Positions 62,317 to 64,000 of a stretch of DNA of 64,000 bases are shown one piece after another. Position numbers and translations under genes: made by a program. The notes below the pieces were generated by a model. The model searched no databases and had not been told where the DNA came from. It worked only from the letters and a program-made list of their open reading frames with translations. This stretch comes from Microbacterium neungamense. Its GTDB lineage: Bacteria; Actinomycetota; Actinomycetes; Actinomycetales; Microbacteriaceae. The stretch's first letter is position 1, and each line of letters starts with the position of its first letter. The stretch lies in the NCBI RefSeq assembly GCF_024971095.1, contig NZ_CP069717.1, positions 2,418,001-2,482,000 of the forward strand, in the 5' to 3' direction.

Positions 62317-63974
62317 GGGCGCGGCGCCACCCGGCACCACGAGATGTCGAAGCCGTTCAGCGTCGGCAGCTCCTGCTCCCCGGCCAGGTCGATCAGCCGG
62401 GTGTGCAGGGTCGTCGGCAGCGGGAGCAGCAGGTCGTCGTAGGGGTTGGTCGGCAGGTCGGGCGCGACGACGACGCCGGCGTACTGGCCGCTCGGCGAGG
62501 CGCACGCCTGCAGGATGGCATCCGTCCCGCTCACCTCGGCGATCGGCGCGGCGCGGCCGTCGGCGTCGACCCGGATCACCGCCTGCCCCGTGGGCATGCC
62601 GCTGTCGTCGCGCTGCACGACGTGACGCAGCGTGCCGCCCGGGTAGGGGACGATCGTGGTGGGGCGGCCGTAGTCGGGGTCGGTCGGGGCGAGCGGCTGC
62701 TCACTGCCGTCGAGGAGGTTCAGCTCGACGAGCGAGGCATCCGTGCGCTCCACGATCGCGGTGTAGGTGCCGCGGCTGATGCCGAGGATGCTCGCGGCGA
62801 GGCCGAGCGGCTTGACGCCCTCGTCCGAGGTCGGGTCCTCGACGGCGAGGGCGCCGTCGAAGTCGATGAACAGGAGGGAGGACGAGTCGGGCACGAACTC
62901 CCAGTCGGCGACGCTGGCCTCCGCGCCGCCGACCTCGACGATGCGCGGGGCGCCGGTGCCGCTGAGCGGCTGGGTGACGAGGATGCTGGCGCGGCCGGAG
63001 GTGTCGGTGAGCTCGCGGTCGGAGTAGCTGTAGCCGACGAGGCCGCCGCGGTCGGAGACCTGCACCGAGGAGACGTGGCCCTCCCCGGGCAGCTCCAGCT
63101 CGCGCTGGCCGGATCCGTCGCGGTCCATCACCAGCAGCCGGGAGCCGTCCTCCTCCTCGACCGCGACCACGAGAGCGTCGGGGGTGCTGCGGAAGTCGCT
63201 GATCCGCGGGTGCGCGAACACCGGCACGCCCTTCTCGCCGGTGAGGTCGGTGCTGAAGATGCGGTCCTCGCCGTCCGCGGAGCGCTGCAGCAGGAAGATC
63301 TGCGCGGCCGGGGTGCGGAAGCTCGTGGCGAGGTCGGCGGCCGGGCCGCCGCCGGCGGCGGTGACGTCGGAGACCCGCACGGTGTAGTCGGTGGCGTCGT
63401 CGAGCGGGGCGGTGAAGCGGATGCCGATGCTGCGCCCGGCCGCGTCGACGGTGAAGGGGGCGGCGGGCTCGACGGTGACCTGCTCGGGATCGACCTCGGC
63501 GAGCGCCTGGTTCGCGGTGAGGATGACCCGGCTGCCGGAGGTCTCGATCGCCTCGGCGGGTGAGGCCTGGACGTCGCTCAGCCGCGGTCCCTGCACCAGG
63601 CTGACGACGCCCAGCACCCCGACCACGAGGGCGAGGATGCCGAGGACGGCGAGGAGCGTCAGCGGGAAGCGGCGGCTCGCCCCACGAGACGAAACGCTCC
63701 GACCGGCGGAACGCGTTTCGTCTCGCTCCGCTACGCGGTGCTCGCTCAACGACCGGGATGGGACGGCGTCCTGCTCGCCGGAAGGTGCGGACGCTGAGCC
63801 CGTCGAAGCGTCCGCCGCGGGGCGGGGATCCGCCGCGGGGGGCGTTTCGTCTCGCTCGCCTTCGGCGTGCTCGCTCAACGACCGGGAGCCGTCGGCGTGC
63901 TCAGTCGACGACTGGGAAGCACGGAGGGCGCGGAGCTGGGCGCGGGTGAGGGGCCGGTCGCCGTCAGTACTCAT
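62313..63974 (-). CDS. Membrane-anchored beta-propeller-like protein
   Basis: A 553-residue protein with a disordered cytosolic N-terminus (about 1-103), one membrane helix (FPLTLLAVLGILALVVGVLGVVSLV) and an external part of repeated beta segments of WD40-like/LpqB-like type (FLLQRSADGEDRIFSTDL, then RLLVMDRDGSGQRELEL and SLVELNLLDGSEQPL). An Ig-like segment (about 150-215) precedes them. The N-terminal region is built partly from dispersed repeats and contains SRSLSEHAEGERDETP and SRSLSEHRVAERDETRS in tandem-like copies. Function unknown. It overlaps the preceding gene (63964) and the glycosylase. Confidence 0.75.
   Translation of the reverse strand: MSTDGDRPLTRAQLRALRASQSSTEHADGSRSLSEHAEGERDETPPAADPRPAADASTGSASAPSGEQDAVPSRSLSEHRVAERDETRSAGRSVSSRGASRRFPLTLLAVLGILALVVGVLGVVSLVQGPRLSDVQASPAEAIETSGSRVILTANQALAEVDPEQVTVEPAAPFTVDAAGRSIGIRFTAPLDDATDYTVRVSDVTAAGGGPAADLATSFRTPAAQIFLLQRSADGEDRIFSTDLTGEKGVPVFAHPRISDFRSTPDALVVAVEEEDGSRLLVMDRDGSGQRELELPGEGHVSSVQVSDRGGLVGYSYSDRELTDTSGRASILVTQPLSGTGAPRIVEVGGAEASVADWEFVPDSSSLLFIDFDGALAVEDPTSDEGVKPLGLAASILGISRGTYTAIVERTDASLVELNLLDGSEQPLAPTDPDYGRPTTIVPYPGGTLRHVVQRDDSGMPTGQAVIRVDADGRAAPIAEVSGTDAILQACASPSGQYAGVVVAPDLPTNPYDDLLLPLPTTLHTRLIDLAGEQELPTLNGFDISWCRVAPRP
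63684..63756. repeat. Dispersed CGTTTCGTCTCGCTCCGC repeat, inverted pair
   Basis: CGTTTCGTCTCGCTCCGC at 63714 with GCTCGCTCAACGACCGG ending at 63756 is the repeat of 28489-28521 with a small insertion. A partial inverted copy (CGAGACGAAACG) precedes it at about 63684-63695. The whole is in frame within the N-terminus of the 62313-63974 protein. Confidence 0.75.
63843..63885. repeat. Dispersed CGTTTCGTCTCGCTCGCC...CAACGACCGG repeat
   Basis: Second intragenic copy in the same gene; translated on the minus strand as SLSEHAEGERDET, nearly the same as the peptide from 63714-63756 (SLSEHRVAERDET). Confidence 0.8.
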
Positions 63975-64000
63975 ACGGGTCCTTCGGCTCGTCGACCTTC
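63964..64000 (-). CDS. Partial gene, C-terminal 11 residues
   Basis: The minus-strand frame entering at the window edge reads KVDEPKDPYEY and stops at TGA 63964-63966. It overlaps the start of the propeller-like gene by eleven bases (TATGAGTACTGA). Too short to identify. Confidence 0.5.
   Translation of the reverse strand, partial: KVDEPKDPYEY

Overview
The window is a high-GC (about 70%), gene-dense stretch of an actinobacterial chromosome. Several things point to Microbacteriaceae, probably Microbacterium or a close relative: the grpE-dnaJ-hspR chaperone operon with a HAIR-type operator, a DUF222/HNH protein, 12-14 bp LacI-type operators, actinobacterial dispersed repeats (CTTCGACAGGCTCAG and GTTTCGTCTCGCTCCGC types), a striking excess of GGATGC/GCATCC, and many ATGA/GTGA stop-start overlaps. 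This assignment is an inference from gene content, not a database result.

Layout. 1-6.2 kb: sugar catabolism on the minus strand (fucose-isomerase-like enzyme, FGGY kinase, LacI repressor) followed by a fused remnant of an aldolase and a sugar permease. 6.5-12.3 kb: a Stealth-type phosphotransferase gene, then the dnaK-grpE-dnaJ-hspR operon with a readable promoter and HspR operator. 12.3-14.1 kb: a broken ureide/pyrimidine cluster (racemase, allantoinase, NCS2 permease). 14.1-16.2 kb: small membrane protein and DUF222/HNH protein. 16.3-28.5 kb: a continuous plus-strand assimilatory sulfur cluster, cbiX-sir-cysHDN-ssuABC-cobA-fpr-fdxA-trxB-like. It supplies siroheme (CobA, CbiX), electrons (Fpr, FdxA), sulfate reduction (CysDN, CysH, Sir) and sulfonate import (SsuABC). 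28.5-34 kb: broken agmatinase and TOPRIM genes, an MFS transporter, a frameshifted GH35 galactosidase with an embedded 21-bp tandem repeat, and broken AraC and MFS genes. 34-39 kb: dcd, tRNA-Gly(CCC), an ArsR/CDF metal pair and a restriction-modification cassette of lower GC. 38.8-46.7 kb: PadR-controlled reductase, broken aquaporin and amino-acid permease, CorA, CopC, EamA exporter and a catalytically altered penicillin-binding-like lipoprotein. 46.8-51.3 kb: helicase, a membrane-anchored protein, an IS110-family element with a structured non-coding left end (candidate bridge RNA) and two broken cargo genes. 51.4-56 kb: CopD-CtaG fusion, HU, DUF559 protein and rpmB-rpmG-rpsN. 56.2-61.6 kb: sugar ABC transporter, divergent oxidoreductase and LacI repressor. 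61.6-64 kb: 3-methyladenine DNA glycosylase and a membrane-anchored beta-propeller-like protein.

The most unusual global property is a set of about ten clean junctions at which two unrelated genes are each truncated and joined, or a gene has lost an internal segment, with no mobile element at the joint (near 830, 6003, 12843, 13911, 13978, 28983, 29158, 33239, 35490, 40758 and 51140). They could be real deletions in this lineage or artefacts of assembly; the sequence alone cannot decide. The best candidates for new biology are the IS110 bridge-RNA region and the restriction-modification pair whose nuclease is not recognisable by name.
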